A stretch of 64,000 bases of DNA from positions 44,685,631 to 44,749,630 of the forward strand of contig OX377206.1 in assembly GCA_947396885.1 (NCBI GenBank), in the 5' to 3' direction. Origin of the DNA: Heligmosomoides polygyrus polygyrus (taxonomy: Eukaryota > Nematoda > Chromadorea > Rhabditida > Heligmosomidae). The notes under the pieces are model-generated. The model ran no database searches and was not told the DNA's origin. It worked only from the letters and a program-made list of their open reading frames with translations. Each line of letters starts with the position of its first letter. Positions within the stretch are counted from its first letter, which is position 1. Below are positions 51,184 to 59,624 of this stretch, in pieces. A program made the position numbers and the translations under genes.

Positions 51184-51558
51184 TTACATCATGAGGTCCG
51201 ACACATCGGAAACTCTTGAACATTCGCAATCTCGCGCCTTGTGTTTGTGACAGGTCAAGTTGAAGAGACATTCTCGCTTCGCTAAGTCTACGTCTGCAGA
51301 ATGAACGGCTGGCGAAGGCGACGAGAATGTGTTGATGCGAGACGAGGGGGAGGGACCTCTTGAAGCTGTGGTCGCCGGCTGCCGTGTGAGTTGCCGCAGT
51401 GAGAGTGCCCCGTCGTGCCCAAAAGCAAAAACGCCGCCATGCTCATCCTGCCGCACGAGCGTAAGGCACCATCGTTCATCTGACGTTACCTGCAGCGCCG
51501 TGCAATATTGAATACCATCCGGATACAACTTAACCTTCCCAGTTTTGTTACTCGTCAC
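51184..51558 (-). CDS. Candidate exon of an unknown protein
   Basis: A minus-strand frame of 124 codons ends in TAA at 51,184 and has no ATG at its 5' end; the frame opens after a TAG about 25 bases upstream of a GTG codon. The first half has good protein-like complexity with mixed hydrophobic and polar residues (KLYPDGIQYCTALQV, ERWCLTLVRQDEHGG, VFAFGHDGALSLRQL). The middle is Ser/Pro-rich (PSPSSRINTFSSPSP), followed by a Cys/Lys-rich end. A possible acceptor AG lies just upstream but is not a good nematode consensus. I do not recognise a family. It could be the last exon of a host gene or a degraded one. Confidence 0.3.
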   Translation of the reverse strand: MTSNKTGKVKLYPDGIQYCTALQVTSDERWCLTLVRQDEHGGVFAFGHDGALSLRQLTRQPATTASRGPSPSSRINTFSSPSPAVHSADVDLAKRECLFNLTCHKHKARDCECSRVSDVSDLMM

Positions 51559-51705
51559 GTCTTTGTCAGCTTTCTACGCGCACGGCGCTACTGCGATGAC
51601 CAGCGATATTTGTACTAAGAAAAACCCCTGCATTTCCGAACGCGTGAATGGGTTTTAGGTAATCTGAAGAGAGTCGAAGAGGAATGAAGAAAAAATGTTT
51701 GCCAC

Positions 51706-52182
51706 GTGCTTGCATTCTTAGTGAAGCTTCCGCAGTTTGGATCTCCTATAAACCTCATTGCTGAGATATGTCTTTATGCTACACCAAATGAGACTCCTGT
51801 CCCACCACGTCACAGCTTGCTTTATTACTGCGTGGCCTTCTCCTTTACGTCTATGTCTCACCCTCAACACGCGAGCATTGAGGACCAGGTCGCCAGCCAC
51901 ACCTCCGCTACATGTTGTTCCTTTACCTTGCGAGAAACTCCAAGTCTTCTCTCGGTATGTTTTCCGATTTTTTTCGTATTTTCCTGGTCGCCTAGAATTT
52001 CGAAGCCATGTAATCTTTTCCCACATTTCCGTTTTCTCGGCAACGGTTTTGCAACAGTAGTAGATAAACTTTGGTACATCATCGTAGCACAAGTTGCAGT
52101 AATAGTAATAGTTATAATCGTTCATCAACCATCCAGAAAAGGTGTGGTGCAGAGGATTTAGGATTGACGGCGGTGATCTCAA
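51706..52182. other. Region with long open frames on both strands, unassigned
   Basis: A plus frame (51,706-52,161, 151 codons), a second plus frame (51,758-52,060) and a minus frame (52,182-51,718, 154 codons) overlap. The minus frame has a basic segment (DLVLNARVLRVRHRRKGEG) and the plus frame has a hydrophobic end (YIIVAQVAVIVIVIIVH) that looks like an artefact of a tag/taa-type repeat near 52,090-52,120. No motif decides between strands. One may be an exon or an old transposon fragment. Confidence 0.25.
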
Positions 52183-53327
52183 GGTACTATGTGACTAGAG
52201 CTATAGACCAATTCTTATCGTGTATAAGTGTTGATAGCATCCATCAACATCCTCAGGAAGACAGAGAAGGTGATCAACGCATAAAATGCTTTCGAAAACT
52301 TAAGAAAGAAGGAAAATTGAGTGCAATGTTAAGAAAGAGATAAGCGAGTCGTCAGCTGCAGTATAACCCTGTAACCTTTTTATAGGAGCTGAACATTTGA
52401 GGCTACTTTACAACTAGTACGTCAAGGCTTTGTTGGAGATTGGGCCATTGGAGATTTGGCATTCCGTTCTGAGATGGAATTGGAAGAGGGGGCTATAGAG
52501 ATTGCATTCCTTGAATACTCCTTGAAAGCGCTGAGCTTACAATTTTCAAATAATTTCACCTCACCAACCTCAATCTGCCTCTAGGGCAAGTCTTAATGAC
52601 AACACAACGAAAAGGAACGTTAACTCAAAACAATAACTTTAGTGGGAGTAATGACCGAAGGAATGAAATTCAATCCTCCATATTTCAAGTTGCTGAAAAA
52701 GGTGGGAATCAATGCTTTAATTTGCTAGACATGTTGTGTTCTTCTGAAGCGTGCGATCAAGATCTCTGAAGTAGTAAACGATCGTGCAACATGAATTTGG
52801 AAGATTTGTCGTCGAAGGAGCAGTTCTCTTGGAAAACTGCTTATCACTATCATATAACTGTTCTGTCTGCGCGGGTATCCACGTACTATAAATAAAATAA
52901 ATGAAATATGTTCATTCATAAAAAGCCTAAAATAGAATTATCAAACTTTCGTGCTTAGCTAACAATGCGCCTGAATACGGGAATAATTGAGGGAACGTTC
53001 ATTTTCGGACATTTTATGGGAGAATGGAAGTGTCCTCCTTACGCCACGCGGAGAGTAGTTTATTCGAAAGAAGGAGGTGTACTGGCACTTCTAACAGAGA
53101 GTTCCAGAGAGTTTACGAACCCTGAGAGAGCCAAGGCATGAATTGCATTGATAACTTCGGAGTGCATATTTACACATTGACCTGATCCACTCATCGATAT
53201 CCTGGTGCTTGGTTACCATACAAGTTGTGGCGGTCCGGCCAAGCCTCCACGAGCTGAAGTGTAGGATTGTCTCGTTCGTCATGTCGTCATTTTTCCGTCG
53301 AAATGTCTTCTAATCGTTGCCTCTAAT
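52183..53327. other. Unassigned intergenic sequence
   Basis: About 1.1 kb with no convincing coding frame, repeat family or RNA. Minor open frames on the minus strand near 52,725-52,919 and 53,091-53,282 have no recognisable features. Confidence 0.5.
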
Positions 53328-53438
53328 GTGTTCATCTTGTGCTTATCAATTATCGCCGCTTATGCGATCAGCTGTTTCACTCGTCGTCATCGGCTTCCAC
53401 TTCATTTAAGGAACTACTGGCGCAGCTCTTTTATGCAG

Positions 53439-53489
53439 GACGAGTTCATCAAGCAGATCATCTGGTCGCACAACGTGCGCCGTCACGCG
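53439..53489 (+). CDS. Candidate 51-nt exon with a CAP-domain-like motif (speculative)
   Basis: A pyrimidine-rich acceptor (gctcttttatgcag, ending at 53,438) and an excellent donor (GTGAGT from 53,490) bracket exactly 17 codons, reading DEFIKQIIWSHNVRRHA. The pattern F-x3-I-x2-H-N-x2-R-x-H resembles the first conserved helix of CAP-superfamily proteins (GAPR-1, SCP and the ASP-type proteins abundant in hookworms). I could not find the next CAP elements downstream, and another frame is also open here. The splice signals are seen in the sequence; the family link is an inference from one short motif. Confidence 0.2.
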
Positions 53490-53612
53490 GTGAGTGCTCC
53501 CATACAGGCGACAGTCACGTTGTATTCTCACCTCACCGTAATCTTGGCTTTGGAGTTTACGATCGAGCTCACCACCATGTCTGACATCTTCTATCGTTCT
53601 ATTTTCCTGTGA

Positions 53613-54943
53613 TCACGCCTTTCAGGCTTTATTAATTCGATCGAAAAGGAGTCGCCGTTTTAGCCTTCTCAAATTTTCCCACGCTTTCCATCGCAATACT
53701 CGGTCATGTTGAACTTTACCACTACGATCGCCAACGTTTTTTCATCCAAACGCCTTCAAACATTTGACACGGCCTCATACGAAAGTAATCAGACCAAGCG
53801 AAAGCGCAGTAATGGTGCTTTTAACTATTAGCCAGATTATTCCCAAACTGTCAATAGAATTAGATGCAAATCTATACGTAATACATAACAACTCATAGTT
53901 CTTCAACATCGTAAAACTCAACGGCACAACAATCGTAACCAACTGGCTTTAACAACGAAAACATTGACAACTCAAAACAACATTAAACATGTCGAGTTTC
54001 CCTATACCTTCATACAAAACATGTTTAAAATTAGTTACCCTGAGGCTCTTGAGTGAAGAAGGTAACTAATTAACCTATTGCTAGTAGAGTACAGGGTAAT
54101 ATTAATATAACAGTACAGTGTAATATTAATATGGTAAGGGTAATATTATTGCGTTTAACTTATGCACTAACAACTAGGTTTTACAATTGGAAACAAACAC
54201 AATAAACATTCATTTATTTACTAAATTTTCCTTAATTTTTATTTTATCTATTCTTTTATTGTTTTTTATTTTTAAATTTTTTATTTAATATAAAGCATTC
54301 TTGTGTATTTGGAAAACATTCCTCTCTTTACGGAAGGTAGCAACGAAATGAGAAGAACTACATTTGAGTTAAAGCATATCTCTAGCATTATGTACATATA
54401 TACGAGCAGTGTATATACGAACCAACTGCCGGTTTGATAAATAATTATCTAATTCATGCACCGCATAAATAGTTTTGTTTATATGATATAAATTTATGTT
54501 GACCACAATTAGTCTAATAAGAATTATCATTATCAGTCACAATATAATGTTTCACAAACTATTCCTCTCTCATTCGAAGTTGCGTTCGTAATTGCTCTAT
54601 AGACTAAGTGTTTATATTTCCGTATTTTTTACATTGTATTGTAATTAATTAAATTAAAAATAAAATGTAGAACATAATACTAATCTTATTTACATAATAA
54701 ATACTTATTTCTATTCAAACATTTTAGTATATTCTTTATAATTGTATCTACTTGATAGTAAATTTTAATAAGTTTAGTTATCAACGTTTTCAGCGAAATC
54801 GTTAAAAGCGGTGCAACATATAATTAACCTTAGTGTTTCTGTGAATATGATTGACTTCTTAATTTTTAGAGATATATTTGAGTTGAAATGTAAGAATCTA
54901 ATAACATAAAATTTAAAATTATCTGTTTTATTGCATAATTTTT
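53613..54943. other. AT-rich sequence, probably including the decayed 3' part of the Naiad-like PLE
   Basis: From about 54,100 the DNA becomes very AT-rich, matching the composition of the PLE fragments further right. The thumb domain and 3' tail of that minus-strand element would be expected in 54,943-54,200, but only short open runs are left and I cannot identify motifs. A small direct repeat based on gtaatattaatat occurs at 54,096-54,150. Nothing else is recognised. Confidence 0.45.
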
Positions 54944-55300
54944 GTTATCAACATATTGTTAATAATTTTGACATTGAGAAAGAGATTTGCAATCGTAGTC
55001 TAACTCATGTGTTGTATGTTTATGTTTTTGTATGTTTACATCTCGATTTTGTGTTACTAATTTTTTGCGGAATTTATGTTCAAATACTGATAACGTAAGG
55101 TCAGCAAATGACGGACTACAATTACTTCCTTGAGGTACCCCTTCAATTTCTTTATAAATCATGCCTGCAAAGATTGAAAAACCATTGTTTAGTAAATACT
55201 TGGAGAAAAACATTAAATCTTTCGCTGCACATTATCTGTATTTATTTATAGTATTATCATTGGTGTAATAAATATTACTGTGTCCATTATATGCAATATA
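54944..55300 (-). pseudogene. RT motif B and degenerate motif C of the Naiad-like PLE
   Basis: Past the mariner the frame resumes (YIAYNGHSNIYYTNDNT...KYR), meets a TAA, and continues through KDLMFFSKYLLNNGFSIF and IYKEIEGVPQGSNCSPSFA, the PLE form of RT motif B (G-x-P-Q-G-x-N-x-S-P), then DLTLSVFEHKFRKKL. After a TAA at 54,961-54,959 the same frame reads QYVDN at 54,958-54,944. This is motif C, with the second catalytic Asp of YVDD replaced by Asn. Beyond it nothing clear survives. Confidence 0.85.
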
Positions 55301-56139
55301 CTAGGTTGATCGAGAAGTCTTGCAACACTAGCACAACAGTATTCAATTTGTCCCTATTTGCTAAACAAAGACTCAGTCCACGATTTATTCCTCATCCAAC
55401 TCTAAGATACTGCCCCATCTTTCAGGCAGCCTCTCAATTCCTTTCCGCCAGAATTCCGAGGGCTGTGAGAAAAAGAATTCAGGAAACTCCATTTCCAGTT
55501 GACGTCGATCGTCGATCTCGCTACCTCGAAGATGCTGCTTCAGAGCTCTGAAGTCAGAAGGAGAATACGGTGGATGGGGCAGAACTTCCCAGCCTAACTC
55601 CTGGATTTTCTCGTGACTCACTTTTGCGACACGAGGGCGCGCGTTGTCGTGCAGCAGGTAGACATTTTCCCGTTCTGGACGCTTTTGGCGCATGGCGTCG
55701 GCCAAGCTCTGGAGCTGGGTAGCGCATACAGATGCTGTGACTGTGGTCACACTATCCAGCAACTCCCAGTAAAACATGCCTTCTGAGCCCTACAGAGGGG
55801 GGCCCGGAACGAGAAATATCTCCAGCCTTGAAGCACCGACACCAACGGGCCACTGTGGAATGTGAATGACTTTCTCCTTGAATGCAGCGCAGGTGTTGGA
55901 GGTTGCAGTCCTTGCGGAATGGCTTTCCAGAAATTCGTAGTAGACGATAGGCTGTAGGATGCTGCTGCTTATCGCTGACATTGTTGCTGTGTTCCTAGTC
56001 GACGAGACCTCATGTAGTGTGCTTTAGGAAGTTTCGAGAATGTACTATGACATCACCACACAAGATCAACACTGTAAGAGCTTTAAAAAATTTAACAGGC
56101 AGCAATGTAAAGTGTTGCAAGACTTTTCGATCAACCCAA
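55301..56139 (-). mobile_element. Mariner transposon, internally deleted (839 bp)
   Basis: Inverted terminal repeats of about 29 bp (ctaggttgatcgagaag... at 55,301-55,329 and its complement at 56,111-56,139, differing at three positions) are flanked by the TA target duplication (55,299-55,300 and 56,140-56,141) typical of mariner/Tc1 elements. Full-length mariners are about 1.3 kb, so roughly one third is missing. The element lies inside the coding region of the Naiad-like PLE and so inserted after that element. Nematode mariners of similar design are known, including one from dog hookworm (Bandit). Whether this is the same family needs alignment. Confidence 0.93.
55385..55981 (-). pseudogene. 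Mariner transposase, deletion derivative
   Basis: The minus-strand frame starts MSAISSSILQPIVYYEFLES (first helix-turn-helix, 55,981). After a frameshift the second helix-turn-helix reads STVARWCRCFKAGDISRSG. Then the frame jumps to MFYWELLDSVTTVTASV, so the linker and the first catalytic Asp are deleted. The C-terminal half is well preserved: HDNARPR (second catalytic Asp), LGWEVLPHPPYSP, SDF (third Asp), QHLRG and ERWGSILELDEE to the stop at 55,385. The spacing between the last two Asp is 30 residues, four fewer than the D34D of mariners, because the four residues between 'YSP' and 'SD' (normally DLAP) are missing. The protein cannot be active. Confidence 0.88.
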
Positions 56140-56485
56140 TAACTTTAGCAGCATTACTAATATATATTTTGATTAATTCTTTTATGTTTAATGTTTAAGG
56201 AAAACTAGTAAATACATCAGTAAAGACTGCTGTAAACCGTTAACAGTTTTTGATAATGATTTTGCTTATTTTATACTTGTATTTATGTTATTGATAGACC
56301 AATAGCGAACGAAATTTTTATTTTTCGATGCTATTATATTAATATGTTTATTGAAATAATGTTTTAAAAAAGTAAAAACTGTAGTTATTTTTTAAAGAGG
56401 TTTTACGGAGCCATTATATGCTCCAGCGATAAATTTTAAACTTGACTGGATTTTTGTGTTATTTTGGTAAACTATGCGTCAACAG
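56140..56485 (-). pseudogene. RT middle segment of the Naiad-like PLE (HKNP, FIAG and motif A)
   Basis: On the minus strand this AT-rich piece reads SLPK*HKNPVKF, then after a frameshift LKFIAGAYNGSVKPL, then a helix (ITTVFTFLKHYFNKHI) and, in another frame, TDVFTSFP, corresponding to RT motif A with its catalytic Asp. Order and spacing match PLE RTs, in which the preceding motif is exactly what was lost at 59,625. The two pieces are therefore parts of one element split by a later insertion. The right part (toward 56,140) is cut by the mariner. Confidence 0.75.
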
Positions 56486-56808
56486 AGCCCTTCCTCCATG
56501 TTCGACTTTCCATAACTCTTGGCATGGAGGATATGTCGTCGTTACTTTGAATTTGTCGGCTAGCCGTGATGGTACCGTTTTATTCGGATGACGTTTCGGC
56601 CTTATCGCCTTCGTCGTAGCCTGGAAAGCCAGAAACGCGTAAAACTATCCCACCAAGCACCATTTCAAACTGACGAGGGAGGTCAGTGAACTCAGTTCGG
56701 AGATTCTGAACGGGACCTGTGTGGTCTTGCACAGCATCGGACGAGGATCACAGAGCTGCGTTTCGTTTTTGCTAAATGCCCTTAGGTGGTCCAAAAATGG
56801 GAAAAAAT

Positions 56809-56849
56809 GGTATCACTTCAGAGCGGGCTGAAAAGGCAAAAGTGATACC
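56809..56849. repeat. Perfect 10-bp hairpin inside the left PLE copy
   Basis: ggtatcactt (56,809-56,818) and aagtgatacc (56,840-56,849) are perfect reverse complements around a 21-base loop. The hairpin lies in the 114-bp stretch that the right-hand copy lacks. Function unknown. Confidence 0.6.
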
Positions 56850-56987
56850 TGGAATGGCCCTGCTGTGCTCAGAACTTGAGCTACCAAAGGATTGGAGCTC
56901 AAATTAAAGATAGATTATAGTAATATGATAATTTCCTACGTTTCCTAGACGAAGCTGCAGTGCACATTCAAGTGATTCATTCGCATC

Positions 56988-57082
56988 AAAGGTGGCAGCG
57001 ACTGGATGCCCGAGTGGATAGCGCGGCGAATTTATGGGAGCGGGTCGAGTGTTCGATTCCGGTGTGTCTGTGCGATTTGCTC
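56988..57082 (+). other. tRNA-like segment, left copy (SINE-like, polymerase III boxes)
   Basis: gatgcccgagtgg resembles an A box (tRNA D-arm) and tgttcgattccgg a B box (T-arm), 45-50 bases apart as in tRNA genes. Pairing of the T-stem and acceptor is poor, so it is not a functional tRNA. The segment is embedded in a longer conserved unit (56,911-57,139) also found inverted at 58,021-58,250. It could be a tRNA-derived SINE captured by the PLE, or a resident part of its terminal region. Confidence 0.45.
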
Positions 57083-57139
57083 TGTGGAGGGCTCTCTTAT
57101 TTGACTATAAAAAGTACATTTTGGCTTCGGTAGGATACC

Positions 57140-58020
57140 TTCTTCTCTTCCTAACCCCGCTTTCAACCTGTTGTCTGATGTAAAGAATCTAGTTTTGTCG
57201 TGTACGGTGATGTCGAGCATCCATTAAACCACGCTTGTCGCGCTGAGGAAGCTCTCGTTAGATACTACCCCCATATGACTGTTTTCAAATGTCCTCAATT
57301 AGTCTTGAAAGTGCTTCTCTCTGCCATCTCATTTGTGAAAACGATCAACAAGTATTGAATTGACCCATCATCAAGGCATCATCGTTTTCTGGATTTCTTT
57401 ACAGACTGCTTTTTATTCTACGCAGCTTTCACTATTTCAGCTCACTGTTACTAAGTACAGCATATTTTATCCACCTCATGGTATTCATCTAGCTGTGGAA
57501 AAGGTTTTTTCCGTCTCAAATTCATCTATAGGTTATCTGGGATGCAGATCACTAATCTGGCAACTATTTCCGTTAAAAGGATGGATGACAGAAGGTTACG
57601 GTGGGTACGCGTAAGTAACGGGGTGTACGCAGAATAATCGGCACTGCTGCTTTTCATGACTCCAGAGCTCGAGGAGAGGACGAAAGAAAAAATTTCGTCC
57701 AAACATCGCCCACGGGAGTTATTTGCTGACCACGTATATGATACCTGTTTTTAAAATTTCGGTATATTACGGAAGGTTATGGTAAATATGGGTGTGTAAA
57801 GCTATCTACGTTAGCAGGATTGCTTTCTTCTCCAATGTGGTTAAACTTATTTTGCAACCTTCGACTTCAACCTTCGATAGAAAGTAGTGCAAGAAAGTGA
57901 TAATTTAGAGAAAGAGTGACAGATTCGTGGTCAGCAGCTTAAATAATTCCCAAAGGCGAAGTCTGGGCGAAATCGGTACTCATCGCTTCGTCACCCTTAT
58001 TCACCACTAGCCAATAATAC
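57140..58020. other. Unassigned spacer between the inverted PLE copies
   Basis: The similarity of both arms stops at tcggtaggatacc (57,139 and 58,021). The 881 bp between has no recognised gene. A plus-strand open frame (57,360-57,614) carries no motif. A weakly repeated string (aggttacggtgggtacg near 57,592; aggttatggtaaatatggg near 57,775) is the only internal structure noticed. Confidence 0.5.
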
Positions 58021-58076
58021 GGTATCCTACCGAAGCCAAAATGTACTCTTTATAGTCAAATAAGGGAGCCCTCCAC

Positions 58077-58166
58077 AGAGCAAATCGCACAGACACACCG
58101 GAATCGAACCCTCGACACGCTCCCGTAAATTCGCCGCGCTATCCACTCGGCCATCCAGTCGTTGCC
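58077..58166 (-). other. tRNA-like segment, right copy (SINE-like)
   Basis: Minus-strand counterpart of 56,988-57,082, with better preserved boxes: gatggccgagtgg (A box) and gggttcgattccgg (B box). It sits in the inverted right-hand copy. Differences from the left copy are single substitutions, so both descend from one unit. Confidence 0.5.
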
Positions 58167-58532
58167 ACCTTTGATGCAAATGAATCACTTGAATGTGCAC
58201 TGCAGCTTCGTCTAGGAAACGTAGGAAATTATCATATTACTATAATCTATTTTTGGACCACCCAGGGGCACTTAGCAAAAACGAAACGCAGTTCTGTGAT
58301 CCTCGTCCGATGCTCTACAAGACCACACAGGTCCCGTTCAGAATCTCCGGACCGAGTTCACTGACCTCCCTCGTGAGAGAACAAATTTGAAGTACCGAGT
58401 GGACCAGAAAAGAACCATGCAATCGAAGCTAGAAGGCTTACCTAGAGATGCGGAAAACTCGCTGGAGTCGCCCACAGACCAGTAGGTAACCCAGAAGACG
58501 TGCCGCGGCCCCTGACCTAAGAGCTCTGAAGG

Positions 58533-59490
58533 TCAGGATCCACAGAGGTCAAGGAATGGAGCGAGTTCGTTAGCTATAGCTAGGCACTCATCTTTTCTCT
58601 TTATTTTTGGATTTTTGCTGTGTATCCAACACGCTTCCAATGCTTTGCGCGCAGGTGTTTGCTGCTCTTGCGCTAGAGTTCGCACGGCCACCTCAAACTG
58701 TGCGTTATCGTTTAGTTGCAACCGATGAGATCCCAGAGTAGTTGAAAGGTTTAACCTCTTAAGTCCATATGTGCTCTTAACCCGCATGCATAGCGGTCGA
58801 CCCGTTTCCCCCTACATATTCCTCTCCGCACCGTCTGCAGAAATGACGAAGATAGCCCCCGAGATCAAGCAGTCACCCACTCGTCCATATGGGCAGAGGA
58901 CACACCCAGGGATGGGGCAATATCGATCGTAAAGGCGATTTCGGATGAGCCGCCGCTTAAAGTTGGGAGGGGGGGGGGGTGGTATTTCTACCAACCTCAC
59001 CGTGTCACCCAGATCATACCGACGTGAGGAGGCCCGGATAGGCGCACTCACTGCGTCATCAATGAATGGAAAGCAGAATGGGATTTTGTCGTCGTCCTCC
59101 ATACCGTTAGGTGTGCGTCCGGAGGGCAATATGCGCGATGGTTGGCTGGTTTTGGGGTAGTCGTTGGAACGAGCAACGCCTCTAGCCTTCTCCAGAGATT
59201 CTGCCTTTTCCTCGCTCAGAGGTGAGACCTTTTCTGCCCATTTGAACAAGTTTCCTGTAACACCCATTTTTGTTTTTAGGGGATGTGCAGACCGAAAGTG
59301 GATAATTACATTCTTATTACTGCGTCTTCGGTACCGGTACGTCTTTTTTTTCTATAGAAACCCCTCCTAGGTCGGACCTGAACATTCAGGAAAAGGAAAG
59401 GTAGCCAGTCCTGGTTCAGCTTCTCTCGGGTGAACTGTATACTGGTAGTTTGTTTGTTCAGGATTTCAAAGCAACTTGTTTTCTCAGTTT
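58533..59490 (-). pseudogene. Canonical PLE: RT tail plus C-terminal GIY-YIG endonuclease
   Basis: The minus frame begins SCFEILNKQ, then SIQFTREKLNQDWLPFL and LNVQVRPRRGFYRK (end of RT palm and thumb). After a frameshift near 59,340 come NVIIHFRSAHPLKTKMG and the linker, including DDAVSAPIRASSRRYDLGD and VRLVEIPPPPPPNFKRRLI. A cysteine motif (CPIPGCVLCPYGRVGDC) leads into the endonuclease: GAIFVIS, then LCMRVKS, LGSHRLQ, ARKALEACWIHSKNPKIK and ECLAIANELAPFL, stop at 58,533. The YIG-containing strand is readable (CRRCGEEYVG) only in another frame, so two nearby compensating indels have turned it into a stretch ending in TAG at 58,814-58,812. The six-proline run is encoded by a G-run at 58,969-58,979. 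The protein would be dead. Confidence 0.87.
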
Positions 59491-59517
59491 GAAATGGTGC
59501 TTGGTGAGATAATTTTA

Positions 59518-59580
59518 CGCGTTTCTGGGTTTCCAGGCTCCGACGAAGGCGATAAGGCCGAAACATCATCCGAAAAAACT
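59518..59580 (-). other. Hammerhead-ribozyme-like core string in the PLE leader (tentative)
   Basis: On the minus strand ccgacgaaggcgataag is followed by gccgaaac: a near match to the hammerhead box (CUGANGA), a GGC/GCC stem and GAAA. The same string occurs on the plus-oriented copy, in complement, near 56,590-56,625. Canonical PLEs often carry hammerhead ribozymes in their pseudo-LTRs. However, an extra A precedes the stem, both copies have a substituted first box, and I could not fold helices I and III convincingly. Confidence 0.25.
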
Positions 59581-59624
59581 GTACCACCTTGGCTAGCTGA
59601 CAAATTCGAAGTAACCACGATGGA

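Larger units (their letters stand above)
56486..57139 (+). mobile_element. Deletion-derivative copy of the canonical PLE unit (left arm of an inverted pair)
   Basis: From about 56,530 this plus-strand block matches the minus strand of the right-hand copy in two pieces: 56,537-56,673 to 59,624-59,498, and 56,674-57,139 to 58,373-58,021. The roughly 1.1 kb between those pieces in the right copy, which holds the PLE coding region, is absent here; the junction falls at caaactgacgaggg. It also carries 114 bp (56,797-56,910) missing from the right copy. PLEs are known for tandem, inverted and truncated insertions, so this is best read as a non-autonomous member of the same family. The first 50 bp (56,486-56,536) have no counterpart. 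Confidence 0.7.
58021..59624 (-). mobile_element. Canonical Penelope-like element fragment (right arm of an inverted pair)
   Basis: On the minus strand this GC-richer unit runs from a non-coding leader shared with the left copy (59,624-59,498), through the RT C-terminal tail and endonuclease (59,490-58,533), to a tail shared with the left copy (58,373-58,021). The leader abuts the AT-rich PLE exactly where that element's RT breaks, so the pair inserted into it. The domain order RT then GIY-YIG, together with its composition, fits the canonical nematode PLE group (Nematis-like). The clade name is an inference. Most of the RT is missing, so this copy is heavily truncated or internally deleted. 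Confidence 0.78.

Noticed and set aside
58945..59160. Plus-strand open frame with a Gly run (GGGGGG)
   Set aside because: It is antisense to the canonical PLE coding region; the glycines come from the G-run that encodes its proline stretch.
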